Positions 31,473-40,280 of a stretch of 64,000 nucleotides of DNA are shown here, piece after piece (positions within the stretch are counted from its first letter, which is position 1; each line of letters opens with the position of its first letter). Where the stretch lies: contig NZ_CP128846.1 in the NCBI RefSeq assembly GCF_030388665.1, positions 7,281,001 through 7,345,000 on the forward strand, given 5' to 3'. This DNA comes from Streptomyces flavofungini (GTDB lineage: Bacteria; Actinomycetota; Actinomycetes; Streptomycetales; Streptomycetaceae). Both the position numbers and the translations under genes were made by a program. Below the pieces are notes generated by a model, which was given only the letters and a program-made list of their open reading frames with translations, did no database searches and had not been told where the DNA came from.

Positions 31473-33112
31473 GCACCCTTCAGCTCCACTCGGCGCAGAG
31501 CACCGTGCTGGCCGCGAACGAGGCCAGCGAGCACCGGCCGCTGATCATCACACTGTTTGCGGTCTTCGTCGTCGCCACCCTCATCATCACCGTGTGGGCG
31601 GGCCGGCAGACCAAGAGCGCCGCCGACTTCTACGCGGGCGGACGGCAGTTCACCGGCTTCCAGAACGGCCTCGCCGTCTCCGGCGACTACATGTCCGCCG
31701 CGTCCTTCCTCGGCATCGCGGGCGCCATCGCCCTGTTCGGCTACGACGGCTTCCTGTACTCCATCGGCTTCCTGGTCGCCTGGCTGGTGGCCCTGCTCCT
31801 GGTCGCGGAGCCGCTGCGCAACTCCGGGCGCTACACCATGGGCGACGTCCTCGCGTACCGCATGCGCCAGCGCCCCGTGCGCACCGCCGCGGGCACCTCC
31901 ACCATCGTCGTCTCGATCTTCTACCTGCTCGCGCAGATGGCGGGCGCGGGCGTCCTGGTCTCGCTGCTCCTCGGCATCACCAGCGACGGCGGCAAGGTCG
32001 CCATCGTGGCGCTCGTCGGCGTCCTGATGATCGTGTACGTCACCATCGGCGGCATGAAGGGCACCACCTGGGTGCAGATGGTCAAGGCCGTCCTGCTGAT
32101 CGCGGGCGCGCTCCTGCTGACCTTCCTGGTGCTGCTCAAGTTCGACTTCAACGTCTCCGACCTGCTCGGCAGCGCCGCGGAGAACAGCGGCAAGGGCGCG
32201 CCGTTCCTGGAGCCAGGACTGAAGTACGGCGCGACGGCGACGTCCAAGCTGGACTTCATCTCGCTCGGCATCGCCCTGGTGCTCGGCACCGCGGGCCTGC
32301 CGCACATCCTCATCCGCTTCTACACGGTGCCGACGGCCAAGGCCGCCCGGAAGTCCGTGAACTGGGCCATCGGCATCATCGGTGCCTTCTACCTGATGAC
32401 GATCGCGCTCGGCTTCGGCGCCGCCGCGCTGATCTCGCCGAAGGAGATCACCGACTCCAACCCGGCCGGCAATACCGCGGCTCCCCTGCTCGCCCTCCAT
32501 CTAGGGGGAGTGGACTCCAACTGGGGCGCCATCCTGCTCGCGACGATCTCCGCCGTCGCGTTCGCCACGATCCTCGCGGTCGTCGCGGGCCTCACCCTCG
32601 CCTCGTCCTCGTCGTTCGCGCACGACATCTACGCCAACGTCATCAAGAAGGGCAAGGCGAGCGAGAAGGAGGAGGTCAAGGCCGCCCGCTGGGCGACCGT
32701 CTTCATCGGCCTCGTCTCCATCGGCCTCGGCGCCCTCGCCCGCGACCTGAACGTGGCGGGCCTGGTGGCCCTCGCCTTCGCCGTGGCCGCGTCCGCGAAC
32801 CTGCCGACGATCCTCTACAGCCTCTTCTGGAAGCGGTTCACCACCCAGGGCGCCCTGTGGTCGATCTACGGCGGCCTCACCACCGCCGTCGTCCTGGTGC
32901 TGTTCTCGCCCGTCGTCTCCGGGAACGAGAAGACGTCCATGTTCAAGGGCGTCGACTTCCACTGGTTCCCGCTGGAGAACCCGGGCCTGATCTCCATCCC
33001 GGTCGGCTTCCTGCTCGGCTGGCTCGGCACGATCCTGTCGAAGGAGGAGCCCGACAAGGAGAAGTACGCGGAGCTGGAGGTCAGGTCCCTGACCGGCACC
33101 GGCGCCCACTGA
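31469..33112 (+). CDS. actP: Cation/acetate symporter (SSS family)
   Basis: A 547-residue polytopic transporter with about 13 helices. Hallmarks are DFYAGGRQFTGFQNGLAVSG (about 53-72), YMSAASFLGIAGAIALFGYD, GTAGLPHILIRFYTVPTAKA (about 274-293) and a late FAVAASANLPTILYSLFWKR. These match ActP, which imports acetate (and other short acids) with Na+ or H+. Translation is coupled to DUF485 by a 4-bp overlap. A Crp-type site precedes the pair, and large hairpins follow it. An inserted loop (about 225-255) separates helices 6 and 7. Confidence 0.9.
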   Translation: MSTLQLHSAQSTVLAANEASEHRPLIITLFAVFVVATLIITVWAGRQTKSAADFYAGGRQFTGFQNGLAVSGDYMSAASFLGIAGAIALFGYDGFLYSIGFLVAWLVALLLVAEPLRNSGRYTMGDVLAYRMRQRPVRTAAGTSTIVVSIFYLLAQMAGAGVLVSLLLGITSDGGKVAIVALVGVLMIVYVTIGGMKGTTWVQMVKAVLLIAGALLLTFLVLLKFDFNVSDLLGSAAENSGKGAPFLEPGLKYGATATSKLDFISLGIALVLGTAGLPHILIRFYTVPTAKAARKSVNWAIGIIGAFYLMTIALGFGAAALISPKEITDSNPAGNTAAPLLALHLGGVDSNWGAILLATISAVAFATILAVVAGLTLASSSSFAHDIYANVIKKGKASEKEEVKAARWATVFIGLVSIGLGALARDLNVAGLVALAFAVAASANLPTILYSLFWKRFTTQGALWSIYGGLTTAVVLVLFSPVVSGNEKTSMFKGVDFHWFPLENPGLISIPVGFLLGWLGTILSKEEPDKEKYAELEVRSLTGTGAH

Positions 33113-33118
33113 ACCCAC

Positions 33119-33204
33119 CGGGCCCGCCCCGCGCGGGCCCGCCGGGGCACCCGGCGCGGCCGCGCCGTCGAGATCGTCGTAGATCTCTACGACGCGGCCG
33201 CGCC
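33119..33204 (+). terminator. Composite terminator structure between actP and moaA
   Basis: First hairpin at about 33119-33141 from CGGGCCCG palindromes. Second, larger structure: outer stem GGCGCGGCCGC (33153-33163) with GCGGCCGCGCC (33194-33204), inner stem CGTCGTAGA (33175-33183) with TCTACGACG (33186-33194, sharing G33194 with the outer arm), and an 11-base one-sided loop. There is no U tract. It insulates moaA from the symporter operon. Confidence 0.65.
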
Positions 33205-33312
33205 GCTCCTGTTGGATCATGCCCCTCTTCGATGTCGGCACCGTCACGTAGGCTCATGGGCAGAGGGCGTACCTACGCCACACTGCCGATCCGGACCGGG
33301 GAGGGGGCCCAC

Positions 33313-34335
33313 GTGCTCATTGACACGTATGGCCGAGTGGCCACCGATCTGCGGGTGTCGCTGACCGACCGCTGCAATCTGCGGTGCACGTACTGCATGC
33401 CCGAGGAGGGCCTGCAGTGGCTGGCCAAGCCGGACCTGCTCACGGACGACGAGATCGTCCGCCTCATCCGCATAGCCGTCACGCACCTCGGCATCGAGGA
33501 AGTCCGCTTCACCGGCGGCGAGCCGCTGCTGCGCCCCGGCCTCGTCGGCATCGTCGAGCGCTGCGCAGCCCTGGAGCCGCGCCCCAGGATGTCCCTCACG
33601 ACGAACGGCATCGGCCTCAAGCGCACCGCCAAGGCCCTGAAGGAAGCGGGCCTGGACCGGGTCAACGTCTCCCTGGACACCCTGCGCCCGGACGTCTTCA
33701 AGACCCTCACCCGCCGCGACCGCCACCGCGACGTCCTCGACGGCCTCGAAGCCGCCCGCGAAGCGGGCCTCACCCCGGTCAAGGTCAACTCAGTCCTGAT
33801 GCCGGGCCTGAACGACGACGAGGCCCCCGACCTGCTCGCCTGGGCCGTGGCGAACGACTACGAACTGCGCTTCATCGAGCAGATGCCCCTGGACGCCCAG
33901 CACGGCTGGAAGCGCGAGGGCATGATCACGGCCGGTGACATCCTGGCCTCGCTGCGCACCCGCTTCACCCTCACGGAGGAGGGCTCCGAGAAGCGCGGCT
34001 CCGCCCCGGCCGAGCGCTGGGTCGTCGACGGCGGACCGCACCGCGTCGGGGTGATCGCCTCCGTCACGCGCCCGTTCTGTTCCGCCTGCGACCGCACCCG
34101 GCTCACGGCCGACGGCCAGGTGCGCACCTGCCTGTTCGCCACCGAGGAGACCGACCTGCGCGCGGCGCTGCGGGCGGCGCCCGAGGGCACGGCCGGAGAC
34201 GGCGCCGACGACGGCTCGGACGAGGAGATCGCCCGGATCTGGCGGCTCGCGATGTGGGGCAAGAAGGCGGGCTCCGGCCTCGACGACCCGTCGTTCCTCC
34301 AGCCCGACCGCCCGATGTCGGCGATCGGCGGCTGA
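33313..34335 (+). CDS. moaA: GTP 3',8-cyclase MoaA (molybdenum cofactor)
   Basis: A 340-residue radical-SAM enzyme that turns GTP into 3',8-cH2GTP, the first step of molybdopterin synthesis. The SAM cluster motif is CNLRCTYC (about 21-28); the second cluster is FCSACDRTRLTADGQVRTCL (about 255-274), and the protein ends in the required Gly-Gly (SAIGG). RFTGGEPLLR is also present. The GTG start follows GGGGAGGGGG. A short acidic insertion (GDGADDGSDEE) lies before the C-terminal helix. No other moa genes are nearby, as is usual in Streptomyces. Confidence 0.95.
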   Translation: MLIDTYGRVATDLRVSLTDRCNLRCTYCMPEEGLQWLAKPDLLTDDEIVRLIRIAVTHLGIEEVRFTGGEPLLRPGLVGIVERCAALEPRPRMSLTTNGIGLKRTAKALKEAGLDRVNVSLDTLRPDVFKTLTRRDRHRDVLDGLEAAREAGLTPVKVNSVLMPGLNDDEAPDLLAWAVANDYELRFIEQMPLDAQHGWKREGMITAGDILASLRTRFTLTEEGSEKRGSAPAERWVVDGGPHRVGVIASVTRPFCSACDRTRLTADGQVRTCLFATEETDLRAALRAAPEGTAGDGADDGSDEEIARIWRLAMWGKKAGSGLDDPSFLQPDRPMSAIGG

Positions 34336-34388
34336 TCCAGGGCCGACCGGGGACCGATCGGGAGCCGATCGGCGGCCGGGTGCCGATC
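34323..34388. repeat. Second GATC-rich stretch with CCGATCGG copies
   Basis: Five GATC tetramers occur in 66 bp (34323, 34334, 34356, 34367, 34385) spanning the moaA stop codon and the spacer; three are in CCGATCGG or close to it. Two adjacent copies (ACCGATCGGGAGCCGATCGG) can fold into a hairpin that may end both convergent transcripts. None has the (A/T)T flank preferred by Gbn. Confidence 0.5.
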
Positions 34389-34611
34389 AGCCGGTGGAGC
34401 TCTCCGGCTGTTCCCACTCGGCGAGCGGGACGACGTCCTTCAAGAACCCTCGTACGCCCAGGAATTGGGACAGGTGCTCACGGTGCTCGTCGCACGCGAC
34501 CCAGGTCTTGCGACGCTCCGGAGTGTGGATCTTCGGGTTGTTCCAGGCGAGCACCCAGACCGCGGCGACGCGGCAGCCCTTGGCGGAACAGATCGGTGTT
34601 TCGTCGCTCAC
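34387..34611 (-). CDS. Conserved small Cys/His protein
   Basis: Seventy-four residues: SDETPICSAKGCRVAAVWVL, then NNPKIHTPERRKTWVACDEH REHLSQFLGVRGF. The CxxxxC pair and the later CDEHREH suggest a small zinc site. It is conserved in Streptomyces next to moaA and DUF3099 as far as I recall, with no known function. GTG at 34611 is chosen from conserved length; an ATG 36 bases upstream gives an Arg-rich extension. The 5' region carries a hairpin (CGACGCC...GGCGTCG, about 34627-34667). Confidence 0.75.
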   Translation of the reverse strand: MSDETPICSAKGCRVAAVWVLAWNNPKIHTPERRKTWVACDEHREHLSQFLGVRGFLKDVVPLAEWEQPESSTG

Positions 34612-34789
34612 GTACTCATCCCAAACAAGGCGACGCCGAGCAGCCACGGGGGGAGCTGCCCGGCGTCGGTCTGTCGCTCCGACGGGGGATGCGGAGCGCG
34701 TACGAAGTATGTCACGGGGAACCGGCCGCCTGGCACTGGAACAGCATGATTGATCTGAGGTTTTCTTGAGCTTGGCGTAAGGTCGTCGG

Positions 34790-35203
34790 TCAACTCTGTT
34801 CGCCCGACCGCGCCTTCGCGCCCTCGCGCGTGACCCCGGTCACATCTTCCGGGGCGGGTTCCGCGGCCCGTTCGCGGGTCGCCATCGGCGGCAGCATCGG
34901 GCGCGACGGTGCCGGTACGAAGGTTGACGGCAGCGACGGAGTGTTCTCGCGGCCGGCGTTGGCGATCACCACGGCGACGTACGGAAGGAGCACTCCGAGT
35001 ACCAGCGCGACCAGAGCGACGTGCCGCTCGACGTTCCAGAGCGCCGCGGCGGCAATGACTGAAACAGTACGGACCGACATCGAGATCACGTACCGCCGCT
35101 GCCGGCCCCGGATGTCCTCCGCGAGGCCCTGCCGGGCCCCTGTGATCCGGAAGACCTGGGCGCTGCTCTGCTTCCGCATCACGTTCCACCGCCTGCCCGT
35201 CAT
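34790..35203 (-). CDS. DUF3099 domain membrane protein
   Basis: A 137-residue protein. After a basic N-terminus with FRITGARQGLAEDIRGRQRR (DUF3099 hallmark), two transmembrane helices follow (about 41-60 and 65-82, ALVALVLGVLLPYVAVVIAN), then a Pro/Ala-rich cytoplasmic tail. GGGGAG precedes the ATG at 35203; an ATG at 35179 is also possible. The family is actinobacterial and uncharacterised. It is divergent from the GlsB gene with 190 bp between. Confidence 0.82.
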   Translation of the reverse strand: MTGRRWNVMRKQSSAQVFRITGARQGLAEDIRGRQRRYVISMSVRTVSVIAAAALWNVERHVALVALVLGVLLPYVAVVIANAGRENTPSLPSTFVPAPSRPMLPPMATRERAAEPAPEDVTGVTREGAKARSGEQS

Positions 35204-35393
35204 GCCAGGCTCTCCCCGGCCTGGACGCTCCACCACGTTACGCCGAGCCTGCGCCGACGCGTAGACCGGGGGGCGGCTCGGCTCCTGGTGGGGGCTGCGT
35301 CGCGCCACGTATGGAGGTGCCCGACATGCGCCGTACGGCGGATGGACCGACACTGAGCGTAATGCTCATGTCGAGCCGTCTGAGGAGGCAGCT

Positions 35394-35669
35394 ATGGGCT
35401 GGTTGTGGGCGATCATCGTGGGATTCGTCCTTGGTCTGATCGCCAAGGCGATCCTGCCGGGCAAGCAGCACAGTCCGCTCTGGCTGACGACCATCTTCGG
35501 CATCATCGGCGCCGTACTCGGCAACTGGATGGCCGCCGGCTTCGGCATCGACGAGACCAAGGGCATCGACTGGGGGCGGCACGCGCTCCAGTTGGTCGCC
35601 GCGCTCGTGGTGGTGGGCCTCGGCGATGCCGCGTACAAGATGATCAAGGGCGGAAAACGGACGGCCTAA
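35394..35669 (+). CDS. GlsB/YeaQ/YmgE family stress membrane protein
   Basis: Ninety-one residues with three hydrophobic segments: WLWAIIVGFVLGLIAKAILP (about 3-22), LWLTTIFGIIGAVLGNWMAA (about 29-48) and ALQLVAALVVVGLGDAAYKM (about 64-83). The Gly-rich GFVLGLIAK...GIIGAVLG pattern is the transglycosylase-associated/GlsB signature. The family is stress-induced in many bacteria; function is poorly known. GAGGAGG lies six bases upstream. A perfect two-way terminator separates it from tyrS. Confidence 0.88.
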   Translation: MGWLWAIIVGFVLGLIAKAILPGKQHSPLWLTTIFGIIGAVLGNWMAAGFGIDETKGIDWGRHALQLVAALVVVGLGDAAYKMIKGGKRTA

Positions 35670-35722
35670 CGGCAGCCGGAAGGACCTCGCGGCGGGCGGA
35701 CGACCTCGCGGCGGGGAGACGA

Positions 35723-35751
35723 GAGGGCCGGTCCGTGCGGACCGGCCCCTC
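35723..35751. terminator. Bidirectional terminator, GlsB gene / tyrS
   Basis: GAGGGCCGGTCCG, TG loop, CGGACCGGCCCCTC: a 12 to 13-bp GC stem with one bulged C, between the two convergent stop codons. Flanking AG/CT bases extend pairing. Confidence 0.8.
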
Positions 35752-35771
35752 TCCCTCGCTGTGCCCGACGG

Positions 35772-37037
35772 TCAGCCCGTGACCTCGACCGCGGCCAGGT
35801 TCTTCTTGCCGCGGCGCAGCACGAGCCAGCGCCCGTGCAGCAGGTCCGCGCGGTCCGCCACGGCGTCCTCGGCGGCGACCTTCGCGTTGTTCACGTACGC
35901 GCCGCCCTCCTTGACCGTGCGGCGCGCGGCCGACTTGCTCGCCACCAGGCCGACCTCCGCGAACAGGTCCACGACCGGGCCGAGCTCGGCGACCTGGATG
36001 TGCGGCAGCTCGGACAGCGCCGCCGCGAGCGTCGCCTCGTCGAGGTCGGCCAGGTCACCCTGGCCGAACAGTGCCTTCGACGCGGCGATCACGGCCGCGC
36101 ACTGGTCGGCGCCGTGCACCAGCGTGGTCAGCTCCTCGGCGAGCGCGCGCTGTGCCGCGCGCGCCTGCGGCCGCTCCTCGGTCTGCCGCTCCAGCTCCTC
36201 CAGTTCCTCGCGGGACTTGAAGCTGAGGATGCGCTGGTACGTCGTGATGTCCCGGTCGTCCACGTTCAGCCAGAACTGGTAGAACGCGTACGGCGTGGTC
36301 ATCGCGGGGTCGAGCCAGACGGCGCCGCCCTCGGTCTTGCCGAACTTGGTGCCGTCCGCCTTGGTCATCAGGGGCGTCGCGAGCGCGTGCACGGTCGCGT
36401 CCGGCTCCAGGCGGTGGATCAGGTCGATGCCCGCCGTGAGGTTGCCCCACTGGTCGCTGCCGCCCTGCTGGAGGGTGCAGCCGTAGCGGCGGTAGAGCTC
36501 CAGGAAGTCCATGCCCTGGAGCAGCTGGTAGCTGAACTCCGTGTAGCTGATGCCCTCCTGGGACTCCAGACGGCGGGCGACGGAGTCCTTGGTGAGCATC
36601 TTGTTCACGCGGAAGTGCTTGCCGATGTCCCGCAGGAACTCGATCGCGGACATGCCCGCGGTCCAGTCCAGGTTGTTGACCATGACCGCGGCGTTCTCGC
36701 CCTCGAAGGACAGGAACGGCTCGATCTGCGAACGCAGCCGCGCCACCCAGTTCGCGACCGTCTCCGGGTCGTTCAGGGTGCGCTCCGCGGTCGGCCGCGG
36801 GTCGCCGATCTGACCCGTGGCGCCGCCCACCAGGGCGAGCGGGCGGTGGCCCGCCTGCTGCAGGCGGCGCACGGTCAGGACCTGCACCAGATGCCCGACG
36901 TGCAGGCTCGCCGCCGTCGGGTCGAAGCCGCAATAGAACGTGACGGGACCGTCCGCGAGCGCCTTGCGCAGTGCCTCTTCGTCGGTGGACTGGGAAAACA
37001 GTCCCCGCCACTTCAGCTCGTCGACGATGTCCGTCAC
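35772..37037 (-). CDS. tyrS: Tyrosine--tRNA ligase
   Basis: A 421-residue class I synthetase charging tRNA-Tyr. The HIGH-type motif is HVGH (about 46-49), the Tyr-binding region is [11 protein letters not shown] (about 35-45) and QGGSDQWGN (about 190-198), and the KMSKS-type motif is KFGKT (about 231-235). A C-terminal S4 RNA-binding domain ([20 protein letters not shown], about 364-383) is complete. The start is GTG, with AAGGAG about 13 bases upstream. Two similar hairpins lie in the leader (37071-37137), downstream of tldE on the same strand. Confidence 0.96.
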   Translation of the reverse strand: MTDIVDELKWRGLFSQSTDEEALRKALADGPVTFYCGFDPTAASLHVGHLVQVLTVRRLQQAGHRPLALVGGATGQIGDPRPTAERTLNDPETVANWVARLRSQIEPFLSFEGENAAVMVNNLDWTAGMSAIEFLRDIGKHFRVNKMLTKDSVARRLESQEGISYTEFSYQLLQGMDFLELYRRYGCTLQQGGSDQWGNLTAGIDLIHRLEPDATVHALATPLMTKADGTKFGKTEGGAVWLDPAMTTPYAFYQFWLNVDDRDITTYQRILSFKSREELEELERQTEERPQARAAQRALAEELTTLVHGADQCAAVIAASKALFGQGDLADLDEATLAAALSELPHIQVAELGPVVDLFAEVGLVASKSAARRTVKEGGAYVNNAKVAAEDAVADRADLLHGRWLVLRRGKKNLAAVEVTG

Positions 37038-37070
37038 GGGTCTCGTGTCTCCTTGGGTGTGCTTCGACCG

Positions 37071-37137
37071 CGCACCTCGGGGGTGCGGTGTCCGAGGTGC
37101 GTGCCCCCGGGCGTACCTCGGGTGCAGTCTCCGAGGT
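37071..37137 (-). promoter_or_regulatory. Twin hairpins between tldE and tyrS
   Basis: Reading the minus strand: hairpin 1 is ACCTCGG, 9-base loop AGACTGCAC, CCGAGGT (37137-37115), beginning at the tldE stop codon. Hairpin 2 is CGCACCTCGG, 11-base loop ACACCGCACCC, CCGAGGTGCG (37101-37071). The two share stem and loop sequence, so one is a duplicate of the other. They may end the tldD-tldE transcript, act as an attenuator for tyrS, or both. TATAAC across the tldE stop could be a -10 box for tyrS. No T-box sequence features were seen. Confidence 0.6.
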
Positions 37138-38528
37138 TATACGCCCTGGCTGACGGAACTCATATTGAAATCGGGGACCCGCAGCGCGGGCATCGCGGCC
37201 CGGGTGAACCAGTCGCCCCACTCGCGCGGCAGCGTCTTCTCCGTACGGCCCGCCTCACCGGCCCGCGACAGCAGGTCCACCGGCGACTCGTTGAAGCGGA
37301 AGTTGTTCACCTCGCCCACCACCTCGCCGTTCTCGACCAGGTACACGCCGTCCCTGGTCAGGCCCGTGAGCAGCAGCGTCGCCGGATCCACCTCGCGGAT
37401 GTACCACAGGCAGGTCAGGAGCAGGCCCCGCTCGGTGGCCGCGACCATGTCGTCCAGGGAGCGGTCCGAGCCGCCGTCGAGGATCAGGTTGTCGATCACC
37501 GGGGCGACCGGCAGGCCCGTCAGCGCGGCGCTGTGCCGGGTCGTCGTGAGGTGGGCGAGCTCGCCCCCGCGCAGCCACTCGGTGGGCCGCAGCGGCAGTC
37601 CGTTGTCGAACACCGACGCGTCGTCGCCGGAGGCGTGCGCGAGGACGAACGGCGACGACTCCAGACCCGGCTCGTTCGGGTCGCTGCGCAGCGTCAGCGG
37701 CAGCTCCGAGATCCGCTCGCCGACCCGGGTGCCGCCGCCCGGCTTGGAGAACACCGTGCGGCCCTCCGCCGCGTCCCGCCCCGCCGACGACCACAGCTGG
37801 TAGATCAGCAGGTCCGCGACGGCGGTCGGCGGGAGCAGCGTCTCGTACCGCCCCGCGGGCAGCTCCACCCGCCGTTCCGCCCAGGCCAGGCGCCGGGCGA
37901 GCTCCTCGTCCAGGGTGCCCGGGTCGACGTCCTTGAAGTCGCGGGTGGCCCGCCCCGCCCACGCCGAGCGGGTGCGGTCCGGGGACTTCGCGTTCAGCTC
38001 CAGGGTGCCGCTCGGCTGGTCGTGGCGCAGCCGCAGCCCCGTCGACGTGCCGAGGTAGGTGGAGGTCAGCTCGTGGTTGGCGAAGCCGTACAGCTCGCGG
38101 CCGCCCGCCCGGGCACGGGCGAACGCCTCGCCGAGCGCGGGCGCGAAGTCCCCGAAGACCGCCGAGGACGTCTCCGCGGGCGCGTCCGTGAAGTCGGGCG
38201 ACGCCGGGGCGCCGGCCACCAGCGGCTGCGCGTCCTCCGCGGGCCCGCCCGTGCGCGCCGCGGCCTCGGCGGCCCGCACCAGCGGCTCCAGGTCGGCGGC
38301 GGTCACCGCGGACCGCGAGACCACACCGGAGGCGGTGCCCTCCTTGCCGTCGACCGTGGCGATGACGGTGAGGGTGCGGCCGCGGGTGACGCCGTTGGTG
38401 GTGAGCGCGTTGCCCGCCCAGCGCAGGTTCGCCGTCGACTCCTCGTCGGCGATCACCACGCAGCCGTCGGCGGTGGACAGCTCCAGGGCACGCTCGACGA
38501 TCTCGTGCGGCTTGGTGGTGCGGCTCAT
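37137..38528 (-). CDS. TldE/PmbA-like subunit (TldD-related)
   Basis: A 463-residue protein of the TldD/PmbA family lacking the HExxxH metal site, as expected for the TldE subunit. It shares the fold segments TLTVIATVDGKEGTASG, YETLLPPTAVADLLIYQLWS and GLTRDGVYLVENGEVVGEVN (the late family motif). TldD and TldE form a heterodimeric protease that degrades unfolded or leader peptides and matures microcins and RiPPs in other bacteria. Its ATG overlaps the tldD stop by four bases. Confidence 0.87.
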   Translation of the reverse strand: MSRTTKPHEIVERALELSTADGCVVIADEESTANLRWAGNALTTNGVTRGRTLTVIATVDGKEGTASGVVSRSAVTAADLEPLVRAAEAAARTGGPAEDAQPLVAGAPASPDFTDAPAETSSAVFGDFAPALGEAFARARAGGRELYGFANHELTSTYLGTSTGLRLRHDQPSGTLELNAKSPDRTRSAWAGRATRDFKDVDPGTLDEELARRLAWAERRVELPAGRYETLLPPTAVADLLIYQLWSSAGRDAAEGRTVFSKPGGGTRVGERISELPLTLRSDPNEPGLESSPFVLAHASGDDASVFDNGLPLRPTEWLRGGELAHLTTTRHSAALTGLPVAPVIDNLILDGGSDRSLDDMVAATERGLLLTCLWYIREVDPATLLLTGLTRDGVYLVENGEVVGEVNNFRFNESPVDLLSRAGEAGRTEKTLPREWGDWFTRAAMPALRVPDFNMSSVSQGV

Positions 38529-40048
38529 CGCCCGGCCTCCTGCGTGGTGTTGAGGATGTTGACGCCCGAGAAGAGGGCGGAGGGGCAGCCGTGCGACACG
38601 GCGGCTACCTGGCCCGGCTGGGCCTTGCCGCAGTTGAAGGCGCCGCCGAGGACGTACGTCTGCGGGCCGCCGATCGCCGTCATCGAGCCCCAGAAGTCGG
38701 TGGTCGTGGCCTGGTAGGCGACGTCGCGCAGCTGCCCGGTGAGCCGCCCGTTCTCGATCTTGTAGAAGCGCTGCCCGGTGAACTGGAAGTTGTAGCGCTG
38801 CATGTCGATGGACCAGGAGCGGTCGCCGACCACATAGATGCCCCGGTCGACCCCGCTGATCAGGTCCTCCGTGGACAGCCCGCCGGGGTCCGGCTGCAGC
38901 GAGACGTTCGCCATGCGCTGCACCGGGACGTGCCCGGGGGAGTCGGCGTACGCGCAGCCGTTGGACCGCTCGAAGCCGGTGAGCTTCGCGATCCGCCGGT
39001 CCAGCTGGTAGCCGACGAGGGTGCCGTCCTTGACCAGGTCCCAGGACTGCGCGGCCACGCCCTCGTCGTCGTAGCCGATGGTCGCGAGGCCGTGCTCGGC
39101 CGTGCGGTCACCCGTCACGTTCATCAGCGACGAGCCGTACGCCAGCTTGCCGAGCTGGTCGAAGGTCGCGAACGACGTGCCCGCGTACGCCGCCTCGTAG
39201 CCGAGCGCGCGGTCCAGCTCCGTGGCGTGGCCGATGGACTCGTGGATCGTCAGCCACAGGTTCGAGGGGTCGACGACGAGGTCGTAGCGGCCCGCCTCGA
39301 CGCTCGGCGCCCGCATCTTCTCCGCCAATTGCTCCGGGATCCGGGCGAGTTCCCCCTCCCAGTCCCAGGTGTTCCCGGTGAGGTACTCCCAGCCGCGGCC
39401 GACCGGCGGGGCGAGGGTGCGCATCGAGTCGAACTCGCCGCTGGAGTCGTCGACGGCGACGGCGGTCAGTTGCGGATGCAGACGCACCCGCTGCTGGGTG
39501 GTCACGGTGCCCGCCGTGTCCGCGTAGAACTTGTTCTCGTGCACGGTGAGCAGCGAGGCGTCCGCGTGCGCGACGCCGTCGGCGCCGAGCAGCCGCGCGC
39601 TCCACTCCGCGAGCAGCCCCGTCTTCTCGTCGTCCGGTACGGAGAAGGGGTCGATCTCGTACGCGGACACCCAGGTCCGGTCCGCGTGCACCGGCTCGTC
39701 CGCGAGCTCGACGCGCTCGTCGGACCCGGCGGCCTTGATCACCTGCGCCGAGAGCTTCGCCATCGCGACGGCCTGCGAGGCGATCCGGGCCGCCGCGTCC
39801 ATCGTCAGGTCGACCCCCGAGGCGAACCCCCAGGCCCCGTCGTGCACCACCCGCACCGCGTATCCCAGATCCGTGGTGTCGGACGACCCGGCCGGCTTGG
39901 CGTCCCGCAGCCGCCAGGACGCGCTGCGCACCCGCTCGAGCCGGAAGTCCGCGTGTTCGGCGCCCAGCGCCCGCGCGCGGGCGAGCGCGGCGTCGGCGAG
40001 CGCCCTGAGCGGCAACGCCGTGAAGGCTTCATCGATGGAATGAGGCAC
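38525..40048 (-). CDS. tldD: TldD family metallopeptidase
   Basis: A 507-residue catalytic subunit. The metal site is HESIGHATELD (HExxxH, about 263-268), with the second ligand region near C-terminal FNCGKAQPGQ. EHADFRLERVRSASWRLRDA near the N-terminus and GGAFNCGKAQPGQVAAVSHG near the end are typical. The GTG start at 40048 has GGGAGA six bases upstream. It is paired with the TldE gene by a 4-bp overlap. It is divergent from fabG across 232 bp. With TldE it probably acts on peptides in a narrow central chamber. Confidence 0.9.
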   Translation of the reverse strand: MPHSIDEAFTALPLRALADAALARARALGAEHADFRLERVRSASWRLRDAKPAGSSDTTDLGYAVRVVHDGAWGFASGVDLTMDAAARIASQAVAMAKLSAQVIKAAGSDERVELADEPVHADRTWVSAYEIDPFSVPDDEKTGLLAEWSARLLGADGVAHADASLLTVHENKFYADTAGTVTTQQRVRLHPQLTAVAVDDSSGEFDSMRTLAPPVGRGWEYLTGNTWDWEGELARIPEQLAEKMRAPSVEAGRYDLVVDPSNLWLTIHESIGHATELDRALGYEAAYAGTSFATFDQLGKLAYGSSLMNVTGDRTAEHGLATIGYDDEGVAAQSWDLVKDGTLVGYQLDRRIAKLTGFERSNGCAYADSPGHVPVQRMANVSLQPDPGGLSTEDLISGVDRGIYVVGDRSWSIDMQRYNFQFTGQRFYKIENGRLTGQLRDVAYQATTTDFWGSMTAIGGPQTYVLGGAFNCGKAQPGQVAAVSHGCPSALFSGVNILNTTQEAGR

Positions 40049-40280
40049 GGAATGTCTCCCTGCTGTCGCCTGTGGTGGGCCTGCTCGCCCCGGCACGGTC
40101 ACGGCCGCCTCCCGGCACCGGCCACGTCCGATCATGGCGTGCGAACCGGACGGTGGCCACACTTTTCTGTAGGGATCCAACAGCGACTCCTCTGAGCCAC
40201 TGTCGGTCGCCGATTCCCCGTATCGCGCACGGTACCGATAGGTTTTCGGAAGACCACACAGCCAAGGAAAGGGTGATCCG

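Noticed and set aside
37038..37136. A T-box riboswitch before tyrS
   Set aside because: No T-box sequence, no specifier loop and only about 100 bases between genes; the structure is two similar simple hairpins.
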